The notes under the pieces are model-generated. The model saw only the letters and a list, made by a program, of their open reading frames with translations, did not search any database and was not told the origin of the DNA. A program made the translations under genes and the position numbers. From Hoeflea sp038900095 (GTDB lineage: Bacteria > Pseudomonadota > Alphaproteobacteria > Rhizobiales > Rhizobiaceae): 64,000 nt of DNA. Positions 1 to 8,759 of this stretch are shown here, piece after piece (within the stretch, counting starts at the first letter, position 1; each line of letters begins with the position of its first letter). The stretch lies in the NCBI RefSeq assembly GCF_038900095.1, contig NZ_JBBMQQ010000001.1, positions 682,001 through 746,000 on the forward strand. Direction: 5' to 3'.

Positions 1-1
1 G

Positions 2-373
2 AAGCAGTGCGTCGAGCAGTTGCTGGGCAAGGAAAAGGTCGGGCCGGTTTCTGCGACCGACGGCAAGATCGTGCCGCCGAAGCGCGGCGAGATGAAGCGC
101 TCGATGGAAGCGCTGATCCACCATTTCAAGCTTTACACCGAAGGCTACCGGGTTCCCGAAGGCGCTGTCTACACGGCCGTCGAGGCGCCGAAAGGCGAGT
201 TCGGCGTCTATCTTGTATCTGACGGTTCCAACAAGCCTTACCGCTGCAAGATCCGTGCGCCCGGATACGCGCATTTGCAGGCGATGGATTTCGTTTGCCG
301 CGGCCACCAGCTGGCCGACGTGTCGGCGGCTCTGGGTTCGCTGGATATCGTGTTCGGGGAGGTCGACCGATGA
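2..373 (+). CDS. nuoD: NADH-quinone oxidoreductase subunit D, C-terminal part
   Basis: This is the 3' end of the 49-kDa subunit of complex I; the gene begins upstream of the window. The visible 123 residues match the NuoD C-terminus: a GEMKRSMEALIHHFK segment, the YTAVEAPKGEFGVYLVSDG segment typical of the family, then the RAPGYAHLQA motif and the closing DIVFGEVDR. NuoD lines the quinone-binding cavity with NuoB. The gene is followed after 84 bases by nuoE on the same strand, as expected for a nuo operon. It is incomplete only because the window starts inside it. Confidence 0.96.
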   Translation, partial: KQCVEQLLGKEKVGPVSATDGKIVPPKRGEMKRSMEALIHHFKLYTEGYRVPEGAVYTAVEAPKGEFGVYLVSDGSNKPYRCKIRAPGYAHLQAMDFVCRGHQLADVSAALGSLDIVFGEVDR

Positions 374-457
374 GAGCCTCTCACAGGTTTTGCGTCCATG
401 ACCAGGTCGCCACTCGGCGAAATCCAATAGGCCGGAAATAAGACAGAAGAGTACATC

Positions 458-1609
458 ATGTCCGTTCGTCGACTTGCCGAAGATAATGTCCAGCCAGCGG
501 AATTCGCCTTCAACCGCGAATATGCCGCCAAGGCGAAGGTATGGATCAAGAAGTATCCGAAAGAGCGCGCTCAATCGGCGGTGATTCCGCTTTTGATGCT
601 GGCCCAGGAACAGGACGGCTGGGTGACCAAGCGAGCGATCGAGACGATCGCGGACATGCTGGGCATGCCTTATATCCGTGCGCTGGAAGTGGCGACATTC
701 TACACCCAGTTCCAGCTCAAGCCGGTCGGCACCCGGGCTCACATCCAGGTTTGCGGCACCACGCCGTGCATGTTGCGCGGCTCTGAAGCGCTGATGGATG
801 TTTGCCGCAGCAAGATCCATCCCGAACCGTTCCAGCTTAACGAAAGCGGGACGCTGTCGTGGGAAGAGGTCGAGTGCCAGGGTGCCTGTGTGAACGCTCC
901 GATGGTGATGATCTTCAAGGATTCGTTCGAGGATCTGACGCCTGAGCGCCTGGCCTATATCATTGACCGGTTCGAGGCCGGCCGTCCCGAGGACGTTCGT
1001 CCCGGTCCGCAGATCGACCGGATCTATTCGGCTCCGGCTGGCGGGCTGACAAGCCTCACCGAAGAAATCAAGCCGGGCAGCAAGGGCGGGGCGAAAGCAT
1101 CGTCGGCCAAGGCCAAGTCGCCTGCTGCAACAAAGGCCGCCCGTCCGAAATCTCCGGCCACGCAAACCGCGACCAAGTCTCCGGCCAAGGCAAAAGCCAA
1201 CGTGAAGGCCGATGCGAAGACAGCCACGGATGCGCCGAAACAGCGCGCTGCGTCCAAGGCCTCTGCCACGGTCAAGGCCGCCCCGGCGAAGGCTGCGGCC
1301 AAGCCGGCTGCTGCCGTTGCATCCGTCGATGACAAGAACCGCCCGGCAGGCATTGCCAAGCCGGCTCAACCGGATGATCTGAAGATGATTTCCGGTGTCG
1401 GACCGAAAATTGAAGGGACCCTGAATTCGCTCGGGATCTACACGTTCGCGCAAGTTGCGAAGTGGAAGAAGGCCGAGCGCGAATGGGTGGACGGATACCT
1501 GAACTTCAAGGGTCGCATCGACCGCGAGGACTGGGTCAAGCAAGCCAAGGCGCTGGCCAAGGGCGGCGAGGCCGAGTACATCAAGGTCTTCGGCAAGAAG
1601 CCGCGATAG
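458..1609 (+). CDS. nuoE: NADH-quinone oxidoreductase subunit E with C-terminal helix-hairpin-helix tail
   Basis: This is the 24-kDa peripheral-arm subunit of complex I, which carries the N1a [2Fe-2S] cluster. Ligands are visible at C99, C104, C140 and C144 in the thioredoxin-like core (about residues 15-180). At 383 residues it is roughly twice a minimal NuoE. After the core come an Ala/Lys/Pro-rich linker (about 205-300) and a compact helix-hairpin-helix domain (about 305-371) starting PDDLKMISGVGPK. The same tail ends the protein encoded at 3005-3865. The ATG at 458 follows an AGAAGAG ribosome site. nuoF starts 6 bases after the stop. Confidence 0.96.
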   Translation: MSVRRLAEDNVQPAEFAFNREYAAKAKVWIKKYPKERAQSAVIPLLMLAQEQDGWVTKRAIETIADMLGMPYIRALEVATFYTQFQLKPVGTRAHIQVCGTTPCMLRGSEALMDVCRSKIHPEPFQLNESGTLSWEEVECQGACVNAPMVMIFKDSFEDLTPERLAYIIDRFEAGRPEDVRPGPQIDRIYSAPAGGLTSLTEEIKPGSKGGAKASSAKAKSPAATKAARPKSPATQTATKSPAKAKANVKADAKTATDAPKQRAASKASATVKAAPAKAAAKPAAAVASVDDKNRPAGIAKPAQPDDLKMISGVGPKIEGTLNSLGIYTFAQVAKWKKAEREWVDGYLNFKGRIDREDWVKQAKALAKGGEAEYIKVFGKKPR

Positions 1610-1615
1610 AGGTGA

Positions 1616-2926
1616 ATGATGTTAGCTGACAAAGACCGGATTTTCACCAATATCTACGGCGTTTACGACAAGTCGCTGAAGGGTGCGATGGCGCGTGGCC
1701 ATTGGGATGGAACCAAGGGCATCCTGGAAAAGGGCCGCGACTGGATCATCAACGAGATGAAGGCCTCGGGCCTTCGTGGTCGCGGCGGGGCAGGGTTCCC
1801 GACCGGGCTGAAATGGTCGTTCATGCCCAAGGAAAGCGACGGCCGTCCGCACTATCTCGTCATCAATGCCGATGAGTCCGAGCCTGGCACCTGCAAGGAC
1901 CGCGACATCATGCGGCACGATCCGCATACGCTGATCGAAGGCTGCGTGATCGCCGGTTTCGCGATGGGCGCGCATGCCACCTACATCTATGTGCGCGGTG
2001 AATACATGCGCGAACGCGAGGCGCTGCAGGCGGCGATCGACGAGTGCTATGACGCCGGCCTCCTGGGCAAGAATTCCAAGCTCGGCTACGACATGGATGT
2101 CTATGTGCATCACGGCGCCGGCGCCTATATCTGCGGCGAGGAAACGGCGTTGCTCGAAAGCCTCGAAGGCAAGAAGGGCCAGCCGCGGCTGAAGCCGCCA
2201 TTCCCGGCCAATATGGGTCTTTATGGCTGCCCGACCACGGTCAACAATGTTGAATCGATTGCTGTCGCGCCGACCATCCTGCGCCGTGGCGGGGCCTGGT
2301 TCGCAGGCATCGGACGTCCCAACAATACCGGCACCAAGCTGTTTTGTGTCTCGGGTCACGTCAACACGCCGTGCACCGTGGAAGAGGCGATGTCGATTCC
2401 GTTCCGCGAACTCATCGATACCCATTGCGGCGGTATTCGCGGTGGCTGGGACAATCTGCTGGCGGTGATCCCGGGTGGTTCATCTGTGCCGATGGTTCCC
2501 GCAGCCGACATCATCGACACGCCGATGGATTTCGACAGCCTGCGCGATCTCAAGTCCGGTCTTGGTACCGCGGCGGTGATCGTCATGGACAAGTCGACCG
2601 ATGTGGTCAAGGCCATCTGGCGGTTGTCGGCGTTCTACAAGCACGAGAGCTGCGGCCAGTGCACGCCGTGCCGCGAAGGCACCGGCTGGATGATGCGGGT
2701 GATGGAACGCATGGTCAAAGGCAATGCGCAGAAGCGCGAAATCGACATGCTGTTCGATGTCACCAAACAGATCGAAGGCCACACCATCTGCGCGCTTGGC
2801 GATGCGGCGGCATGGCCGATCCAGGGCCTGATCCGGCATTTCCGTCCCGAGATGGAAGCGCGGATCGACCAGTACACACGCAATGCCGTTCAGAGCCGCA
2901 ATGTGCGGCTTGAAGCGGCGGAATAA
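1616..2926 (+). CDS. nuoF: NADH-quinone oxidoreductase subunit F
   Basis: This 51-kDa subunit binds NADH and FMN and holds the N3 [4Fe-4S] cluster, so it is the electron entry point of complex I. The glycine-rich FMN/NADH segment GLRGRGGAGFPTG lies near residues 52-64. The NADH-binding INADESEPGT stretch follows at about 83-92. Cluster ligands are C346, C349, C352 and C392. The length of 436 residues is normal. Two ATG codons stand in tandem; the first has an AGAGGTGA site directly upstream, partly overlapping the nuoE stop region. Confidence 0.97.
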   Translation: MMLADKDRIFTNIYGVYDKSLKGAMARGHWDGTKGILEKGRDWIINEMKASGLRGRGGAGFPTGLKWSFMPKESDGRPHYLVINADESEPGTCKDRDIMRHDPHTLIEGCVIAGFAMGAHATYIYVRGEYMREREALQAAIDECYDAGLLGKNSKLGYDMDVYVHHGAGAYICGEETALLESLEGKKGQPRLKPPFPANMGLYGCPTTVNNVESIAVAPTILRRGGAWFAGIGRPNNTGTKLFCVSGHVNTPCTVEEAMSIPFRELIDTHCGGIRGGWDNLLAVIPGGSSVPMVPAADIIDTPMDFDSLRDLKSGLGTAAVIVMDKSTDVVKAIWRLSAFYKHESCGQCTPCREGTGWMMRVMERMVKGNAQKREIDMLFDVTKQIEGHTICALGDAAAWPIQGLIRHFRPEMEARIDQYTRNAVQSRNVRLEAAE

Positions 2927-3004
2927 GAGGTCCGTAACATCGGACCCGGTATGACAGGAAACGTCACAAGGGACGAGAACCAACACACGACTTAGGAGAG
3001 ACTG

Positions 3005-3865
3005 ATGTCGATGTTTTCTTTTCCCACCGATATGAACATGAGCGAGATGATGAAACCGGCGAGTGCCATGACAGACTGGACCAAAGCGGCAGACTTCCCT
3101 GTCTCGCCGCTGATGGTCTATCCGTTGGGTGCGGCGGCTGCGGCCACCGCGGTCGGTTTCGGCATTGCAGGTCAGATGACCGGAATGATGATGGGTGCCA
3201 TGCAGGCAGCCATGCAAAACCAGAACGCGCTGCTGGGCGCACATCCGGATTTGAGCTGGATGGTGCCGACGCTGGCCGAGGATCTGGCGCCTGAAGAGGG
3301 CGAGGCTTCGGCTGCTGCAGACGTCAAACCGGCAGCGAAGGCGGAATCTGCGGATATCGTCGAGTTGAAGCCGGCGCCAAAGGCCGCGCCTGCCAAGGCA
3401 AAAGCCAAGGTGAGCGCTGCCAAAACGGCAAAGGCAAAAGCGGCGCCCGCGAGAAAGACGGCTTCGAGGACTGCAGCTCCGGCAAAGGATGCCGCGGTTG
3501 CTGTGGTCGAGAAGCTGAAGTCTGACGCCGAGGTTGCCGCGGCTGTGGCCGGTGAGCAGATGCCGGTGTCGGCTTCCGCACAGGCTGTGCCGGCCAAGGC
3601 GCTGGAGCCGGAAGATTTGCGCCGTCCGGCGGAAATCGAAAGGCCGGAAACGCCTGACGATCTCAAGCTGATCTCCGGTATCGGCCCGAAACTCGAGCAG
3701 GTGCTCAACGGGCTCGGCATCTGGACGTTTGAACAGATCGCGGCCTGGCAACCCGAAGAGGCGGCCTGGGTCGATGATTATCTGCAGTTTGGCGGCAGGG
3801 TGGAGCGTGACGGCTGGATTTCGCAGGCCGGTACGCTGGCAAAGGGCGGAGCAACCGCTCGATAG
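3005..3865 (+). CDS. Unassigned complex I operon protein with NuoE-like helix-hairpin-helix tail
   Basis: This 286-residue protein lies between nuoF and nuoG and has a good TAGGAGAG ribosome site. Three parts can be seen. The N-terminus (about 1-75) is Met-rich, with a hydrophobic Ala/Gly/Met stretch at about 36-70 that could be a membrane or membrane-surface segment. An Ala/Lys/Pro-rich low-complexity linker runs to about residue 215. The C-terminal domain (217-283) starts PDDLKLISGIGPK and matches the NuoE tail at 40 of 67 positions by hand count. I do not recognise a characterised function. Position and shared tail suggest a lineage-specific complex I accessory or assembly protein, which is inference. 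Confidence 0.85.
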   Translation: MSMFSFPTDMNMSEMMKPASAMTDWTKAADFPVSPLMVYPLGAAAAATAVGFGIAGQMTGMMMGAMQAAMQNQNALLGAHPDLSWMVPTLAEDLAPEEGEASAAADVKPAAKAESADIVELKPAPKAAPAKAKAKVSAAKTAKAKAAPARKTASRTAAPAKDAAVAVVEKLKSDAEVAAAVAGEQMPVSASAQAVPAKALEPEDLRRPAEIERPETPDDLKLISGIGPKLEQVLNGLGIWTFEQIAAWQPEEAAWVDDYLQFGGRVERDGWISQAGTLAKGGATAR

Positions 3866-3874
3866 GAATGCAAA

Positions 3875-3900
3875 GCCGGGCGGTCTGACCGCTGCCCGGC
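3875..3900 (+). other. Intercistronic hairpin before nuoG
   Basis: The arms GCCGGGC and GCCCGGC enclose a smaller GGTC/GACC pair. The hairpin lies in the 107-base gap between the unassigned gene and nuoG. No T-run follows, so this is more likely an RNA-processing or stability element inside the operon than a full terminator. Confidence 0.45.
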
Positions 3901-3972
3901 GAAACACAATCAGGTCCCGTTGAGGGATGGTACGCGGTCGCTAGGACCGTTCGCAAAGGTAGGACTGCTTGC

Positions 3973-6054
3973 ATGGCCAAGATCAAGGTTGATGGAAACG
4001 AGATCGAAGTGCCGGATCACTACACGCTGTTGCAGGCGTGTGAGGAGGCCGGCGCGGAAGTGCCGCGGTTCTGTTTTCACGAACGGCTGTCGATTGCCGG
4101 CAATTGCCGGATGTGCCTGGTCGAGGTGAAGGGCGGACCGCCCAAGCCGGCCGCATCCTGTGCCATGGGCGTGCGCGATCTGCGTCCCGGCCCGAACGGC
4201 GAGACGCCGGAAGTGTTCACCAACACGCCGATGGTCAAGAAGGCACGCGAAGGGGTGATGGAGTTCCTGCTCATCAATCATCCGCTCGACTGCCCGATCT
4301 GCGATCAGGGTGGTGAATGCGACCTGCAGGACCAGGCCATGGCGTTTGGCATGGACAATTCGCGCTATGCGGAAAACAAGCGCGCCGTCGAAGACAAATA
4401 TATCGGACCGCTGGTCAAGACGATCATGAACCGCTGCATTCACTGCACGCGCTGTGTTCGCTTCACCACGGAAGTTGCGGGCATTTCCGAACTCGGCCTG
4501 ATCGGCCGTGGCGAGGATGCCGAGATCACCACCTATCTCGAACACGCGATGAGCTCGGAACTTCAGGGCAATGTGATCGATCTTTGCCCGGTCGGTGCGC
4601 TGACCTCGCGGCCCTACGCCTTCCAGGCGCGTCCGTGGGAACTCAACAAGACCGAATCCATCGACGTGATGGACGCAGTCGGTTCGGCGATCCGGGTCGA
4701 TACCCGTGGCCGCGAAGTGATGCGGGTGATGCCGCGCGTCAACGAGCAGGTCAACGAGGAGTGGATTTCCGACAAGACCCGCTTCATCTGGGACGGATTG
4801 CGCACGCAGCGCCTTGACCGGCCCTATGTGCGCCGCAACGGCCGGCTGGAAGCAGCAAGCTGGGGCGAAGCCTTCGGCGCCATCTCCACGGCGGTTGCCG
4901 GCGCCAAGCCGGAGCGCATCGGCGCGATTGCCGGTGACATGGCGACGGTTGAGGAAATGTACGCGCTCAAGGCACTGATCAGTTCGCTGGGCTCAACCAG
5001 CATCGATTGCCGCCAGGATGGCGCAGCGCTCGATCCGTCGCTTGGCCGCGCCAGCTACATCTTCAATCCGACCATCGAAGGCATCGAGGATGCGGATGCG
5101 ATCCTCATCATCGGTTCCAATCCGCGCCGCGAGGCCGCGATTATCAATGCGCGTATTCGCAAGCGCTGGCGGATGGGCGAACTTCCGATCGGCCTGATCG
5201 GCGAGCAGGCGGATCTGCGTTACGGTCATGAGTATCTCGGTGCCGGTCCGGAAACGCTGAAGGATCTGGTCGACGGAACCAACAAGTTCGCCGCCAAGCT
5301 GAAGCGCGCCAAGAAGCCGATGATCATCATCGGGCAGGGCGCACTGGCACGCGGTGACGGCGCAGGCGTTCTGGCCAATGCGGCCAAGCTCGCCGAAGCG
5401 GTCGGTGCGGTGAAGGGCGACTGGAACGGCTTTGCGGTGCTGCACACGGCGGCAGCACGTGTCGGCGGCCTCGATCTCGGCCTGGTGCCGGGTGAGGGCG
5501 GGCTCGATGCGGCCAAGATGCTGACCGATACGGACGTGCTGTTCCTGCTTGGCGCGGACGAGTTGGACTTCACCAAGAAGACCGCCGGCTTTACCGTCTA
5601 TATCGGCACCCACGGCGACAATGGCGCCCATCATGCAGATGTGATCCTGCCGGCTGCGACCTACACGGAGAAATCCGGTACCTATGTCAACACAGAAGGC
5701 CGGGTGCAGCTTGGCAACCGCGCTGCGTTCGCTCCGGGCGAGGCGCGCGAAGACTGGGCCATCCTCAGGGCGCTATCGGACGTTCTGGGCAAGAAACTGC
5801 CCTATGATTCGCTCGTCGCATTGCGGGCTGCGCTCTATGCCGAGTATCCGCATTTTGCGGAAATCGACATGATTTCCACCGGCGACAGCAGCGCAATTGC
5901 CGCAATTGCGAAGAAAGCGGGCCGGATGAACAAATCGGCGTTTGCGTCTGCGGTCAAAGACTTCTATTTGACCAACCCGATCGCACGCGCTTCTGCGGTG
6001 ATGGCTGAATGCTCGGCCTTGGCGAAGACCGCCAAGGCAGTGGCGGCGGAATAA
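3973..6054 (+). CDS. nuoG: NADH-quinone oxidoreductase subunit G
   Basis: This is the 75-kDa iron-sulfur subunit of the peripheral arm (693 residues). The N-terminal [2Fe-2S] domain has C34, C45, C48 and C63. The His-ligated [4Fe-4S] site is H103, C107, C110 and C116. A further [4Fe-4S] site is C155, C158, C161 and C205. The rest (about 220-690) is the degenerate molybdopterin-oxidoreductase fold typical of the family, with no sign of a working cofactor site. The ATG at 3973 is preceded by AAGGTAGGA. The length is normal for the alphaproteobacterial/mitochondrial type, which is shorter than the enterobacterial form. Confidence 0.97.
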   Translation: MAKIKVDGNEIEVPDHYTLLQACEEAGAEVPRFCFHERLSIAGNCRMCLVEVKGGPPKPAASCAMGVRDLRPGPNGETPEVFTNTPMVKKAREGVMEFLLINHPLDCPICDQGGECDLQDQAMAFGMDNSRYAENKRAVEDKYIGPLVKTIMNRCIHCTRCVRFTTEVAGISELGLIGRGEDAEITTYLEHAMSSELQGNVIDLCPVGALTSRPYAFQARPWELNKTESIDVMDAVGSAIRVDTRGREVMRVMPRVNEQVNEEWISDKTRFIWDGLRTQRLDRPYVRRNGRLEAASWGEAFGAISTAVAGAKPERIGAIAGDMATVEEMYALKALISSLGSTSIDCRQDGAALDPSLGRASYIFNPTIEGIEDADAILIIGSNPRREAAIINARIRKRWRMGELPIGLIGEQADLRYGHEYLGAGPETLKDLVDGTNKFAAKLKRAKKPMIIIGQGALARGDGAGVLANAAKLAEAVGAVKGDWNGFAVLHTAAARVGGLDLGLVPGEGGLDAAKMLTDTDVLFLLGADELDFTKKTAGFTVYIGTHGDNGAHHADVILPAATYTEKSGTYVNTEGRVQLGNRAAFAPGEAREDWAILRALSDVLGKKLPYDSLVALRAALYAEYPHFAEIDMISTGDSSAIAAIAKKAGRMNKSAFASAVKDFYLTNPIARASAVMAECSALAKTAKAVAAE

Positions 6055-6068
6055 GGGCGGGAAACACC

Positions 6069-7115
6069 ATGGACGGTTTCATCACAACTTATGTCTGGCC
6101 AGGGGCCATCATGCTGGCGCAGTCGCTGCTGGTGCTGGTGGCGCTGCTGCTGTTCATTGCCTACATCCTTTACGCCGACCGCAAGATCTGGGCTGCCGTG
6201 CAGCTACGCCGCGGCCCGAACGTGGTCGGTCCGTGGGGGCTGTTCCAGTCTTTCGCCGACCTTCTGAAATTTGTCTTCAAGGAACCGGTGGTTCCGTCGG
6301 GCGCCAACAAGGGCGTGTTCCTGCTGGCACCGCTGGTCGCCGTGACCCTGGCGCTGGCGACATGGGCTGTCATTCCTTTCGACGCAGGATGGGTGATCGC
6401 CGATATCAATGTCGGCATCCTGTTCGTGTTCGCGATCTCCTCGCTCGAGGTCTACGGCATCATCATGGGCGGCTGGGCTTCGAACTCGAAGTATCCGTTC
6501 CTCGGTGCGCTTCGTTCGGCTGCGCAGATGGTGTCCTACGAAGTCTCGATCGGTTTCGTCATCGTGGCGGTGTTGCTGTGCGTCGGTTCGCTCAACCTGA
6601 CCGACATCGTGATGGCGCAGGCCGACGGCATCGGCACCCGGATCGGACTGCCCAATTCGCTGTTTGACTGGCACTGGTTCGCGCTGTTCCCGCTGTTCAT
6701 CATCTTCTTCATCTCGGCGCTGGCCGAAACCAACCGTCCGCCCTTCGATCTGCCGGAAGCGGAATCGGAACTGGTCGCCGGCTTCATGGTGGAGTATGGC
6801 TCGACGCCCTACATGATGTTCATGCTCGGCGAGTATGCGGCGATCGTGCTGATGTGTGCGCTGACGACGATCCTGTTCCTTGGCGGCTGGCTGCCACCGC
6901 TTGACGTGTGGTTCCTCAACTGGGTTCCGGGCATCATCTGGTTCGTGCTCAAGGTCTGCCTGGTGTTCTTCATGTTCTCGATGGTGAAGGCATTCGTTCC
7001 GCGCTACCGCTATGACCAGCTGATGCGTCTTGGCTGGAAAGTGTTCCTGCCGATCTCGCTAGGCATGCTGGTGATCGTGGCCTTCGTTCTCAAGCTGACG
7101 GGGACCGCGCCGTGA
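6069..7115 (+). CDS. nuoH: NADH-quinone oxidoreductase subunit H
   Basis: This membrane subunit (ND1 homologue) forms the quinone-access channel between the two arms of complex I. It has 348 residues with about eight hydrophobic helices. The family segments YADRKIWAAVQLRRGPNVVGPWG near the N-terminus and AETNRPPFDLPEAESELVAG in the conserved cytoplasmic loop are present. The frame stays open upstream, but the ATG at 6069 (start MDGFITTY) is preferred because it follows the nuoG stop by 14 bases and gives the normal family N-terminus. Confidence 0.96.
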   Translation: MDGFITTYVWPGAIMLAQSLLVLVALLLFIAYILYADRKIWAAVQLRRGPNVVGPWGLFQSFADLLKFVFKEPVVPSGANKGVFLLAPLVAVTLALATWAVIPFDAGWVIADINVGILFVFAISSLEVYGIIMGGWASNSKYPFLGALRSAAQMVSYEVSIGFVIVAVLLCVGSLNLTDIVMAQADGIGTRIGLPNSLFDWHWFALFPLFIIFFISALAETNRPPFDLPEAESELVAGFMVEYGSTPYMMFMLGEYAAIVLMCALTTILFLGGWLPPLDVWFLNWVPGIIWFVLKVCLVFFMFSMVKAFVPRYRYDQLMRLGWKVFLPISLGMLVIVAFVLKLTGTAP

Positions 7116-7173
7116 TCATGACCACCTGTTTTTCCATCCGGCTGATGCAGCCAAGCAAGAGCGGAGACTGACC

Positions 7174-7659
7174 ATGTTGGCTCAAGCCGCAAAATCGCTG
7201 TTCCTGAAGGAATTCGTTGGCGCGTTCTTCCTGTCGATGCGCTATTTCTTCGCGCCGAAGGCGACCGTGAACTATCCCAACGAAAAGGGGCCTGTCAGCC
7301 CTCGTTTCCGCGGTGAACACGCACTTCGCCGCTATCCGAACGGCGAAGAACGCTGCATCGCCTGCAAGCTGTGCGAGGCGATCTGCCCGGCACAGGCGAT
7401 CACGATCGAAGCCGGTCCGCGGCGCAATGACGGCACGCGGCGCACGGTGCGCTACGACATCGACATGGTGAAGTGCATCTATTGCGGCTTCTGCCAGGAA
7501 GCCTGCCCGGTCGACGCGATCGTCGAGGGACCGAATTTCGAATTCGCGACGGAGACACGCGAAGAACTCTACTACGACAAGGACCGGCTGCTCGCCAATG
7601 GCGATCGCTGGGAACGGGAAATCGCTCGCAATATCGCGATGGATTCGCCCTACAGGTAA
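7174..7659 (+). CDS. nuoI: NADH-quinone oxidoreductase subunit I
   Basis: This 161-residue ferredoxin-like subunit carries clusters N6a and N6b, which pass electrons to N2 next to the quinone. There are two complete [4Fe-4S] motifs: C61, C64, C67, C71 and C101, C104, C107, C111, each with the closing Pro. The N-terminal amphipathic segment FLKEFVGAFFLSMRYFF is the usual membrane-contact helix. The start is supported by GCGGAGA 7 bases upstream. A 143-base gap with no detectable gene separates it from nuoJ. Confidence 0.97.
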   Translation: MLAQAAKSLFLKEFVGAFFLSMRYFFAPKATVNYPNEKGPVSPRFRGEHALRRYPNGEERCIACKLCEAICPAQAITIEAGPRRNDGTRRTVRYDIDMVKCIYCGFCQEACPVDAIVEGPNFEFATETREELYYDKDRLLANGDRWEREIARNIAMDSPYR

Positions 7660-7802
7660 GACACCGGAGCGGCGTACCAATCGGGCGCGCCGTTTTGAAA
7701 TCACATGCGGGGGCAGGGGATGGCTTTGGCCAGTCCAGCCTCAATTCGGGGCGGGAACACGGGGTTCCTGTCACTCGGGGGAAAGACGAAAAGGCGCCGA
7801 TC

Positions 7803-8417
7803 ATGGGTCTGCAGGCTCTGTTTTTCTATTTGTTTGCCTTCGTGGCAGTGGCATCCGCCTTCATGGTGATCGCGGCGCGCAATCCGGTGCATTCCGTTTT
7901 GTTCCTGATCCTCACCTTCTTCAACGCGGCGGGGCTGTTTCTGCTCACCGGCGCCGAGTTCCTGGCTATGATCCTGCTGGTGGTTTATGTCGGTGCGGTT
8001 GCGGTGTTGTTCCTGTTCGTCGTCATGATGCTGGATGTTGACTTCGCGGAGATGAAGTCCGGGGCACTTGAATATGCACCGATGGGCGCGCTTGTCGGGA
8101 TCATCCTGGCGGCCGAGCTGATCATCGTGCTGGCGGGCAACGCGTTTCATCCGGCAGCGGCAGGCAGCGGGGCCAGTCCGATACCGGCACTGAGCGAACG
8201 CACCAATACCCAGGCGCTCGGCGATGTGCTCTACACCGACTACATCTTCTACTTCCAGATCGCCGGCATGGTGCTTCTGGTGGCCATGATCGGCGCCATC
8301 GTGCTGACGCTCAGGCATCGTGAACACATCAAGCGGCAAGACATCAACCAGCAGGTTGCCCGGACACCGGAGACCGCCGTCGAGGTGGTCAAGGTCAAGC
8401 CCGGCCAGGGCATTTGA
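7803..8417 (+). CDS. nuoJ: NADH-quinone oxidoreductase subunit J
   Basis: This is a membrane subunit (ND6 homologue) of 204 residues with five hydrophobic helices, including the conserved third-helix region LVVYVGAVAVLFLFVVMML. The frame is open from 7473, but that part runs through nuoI in another frame. The ATG at 7803 (MGLQALFFYLF) gives the normal family length and has AAGGCG upstream. The hydrophilic C-terminus is slightly longer than in enterobacteria, as is common in Rhizobiales. Confidence 0.95.
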   Translation: MGLQALFFYLFAFVAVASAFMVIAARNPVHSVLFLILTFFNAAGLFLLTGAEFLAMILLVVYVGAVAVLFLFVVMMLDVDFAEMKSGALEYAPMGALVGIILAAELIIVLAGNAFHPAAAGSGASPIPALSERTNTQALGDVLYTDYIFYFQIAGMVLLVAMIGAIVLTLRHREHIKRQDINQQVARTPETAVEVVKVKPGQGI

Positions 8418-8443
8418 ACGCGGCGACGTGAAGGAACTATCGC

Positions 8444-8752
8444 ATGGAAATCGGACTCTCCCATTACCTGACTGTCAGCGCGATCCTGTTCACGCTCGGT
8501 ATCTTCGGGATTTTCCTGAACCGGAAGAACGTGATCGTCATCCTGATGTCGATCGAGCTCATCCTGCTTGCCGTCAATCTGAACATGGTGGCGTTCTCGA
8601 TGCATCTCAATGACATCGTCGGGCAGGTGTTCGCGCTGCTGATCCTGACGGTGGCCGCAGCGGAAGCGGCGATCGGGCTCGCCATTCTCGTCGTCTTCTA
8701 TCGCAACCGCGGCTCCATTGCCGTGGAAGACGTCAACATGATGAAGGGCTGA
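8444..8752 (+). CDS. nuoK: NADH-quinone oxidoreductase subunit K
   Basis: This is the small membrane subunit (ND4L homologue) of 102 residues with three transmembrane helices. The membrane-embedded glutamates sit in the SIELILLAVNLN and AAEAAIGLAI segments and are needed for proton transfer in the family. The start has an AAGGA site 8 bases upstream. nuoL follows after 7 bases, and its ribosome site GAGAG overlaps the nuoK stop, so the two are probably translationally coupled. Confidence 0.97.
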   Translation: MEIGLSHYLTVSAILFTLGIFGIFLNRKNVIVILMSIELILLAVNLNMVAFSMHLNDIVGQVFALLILTVAAAEAAIGLAILVVFYRNRGSIAVEDVNMMKG

Positions 8753-8759
8753 GAGAGCC

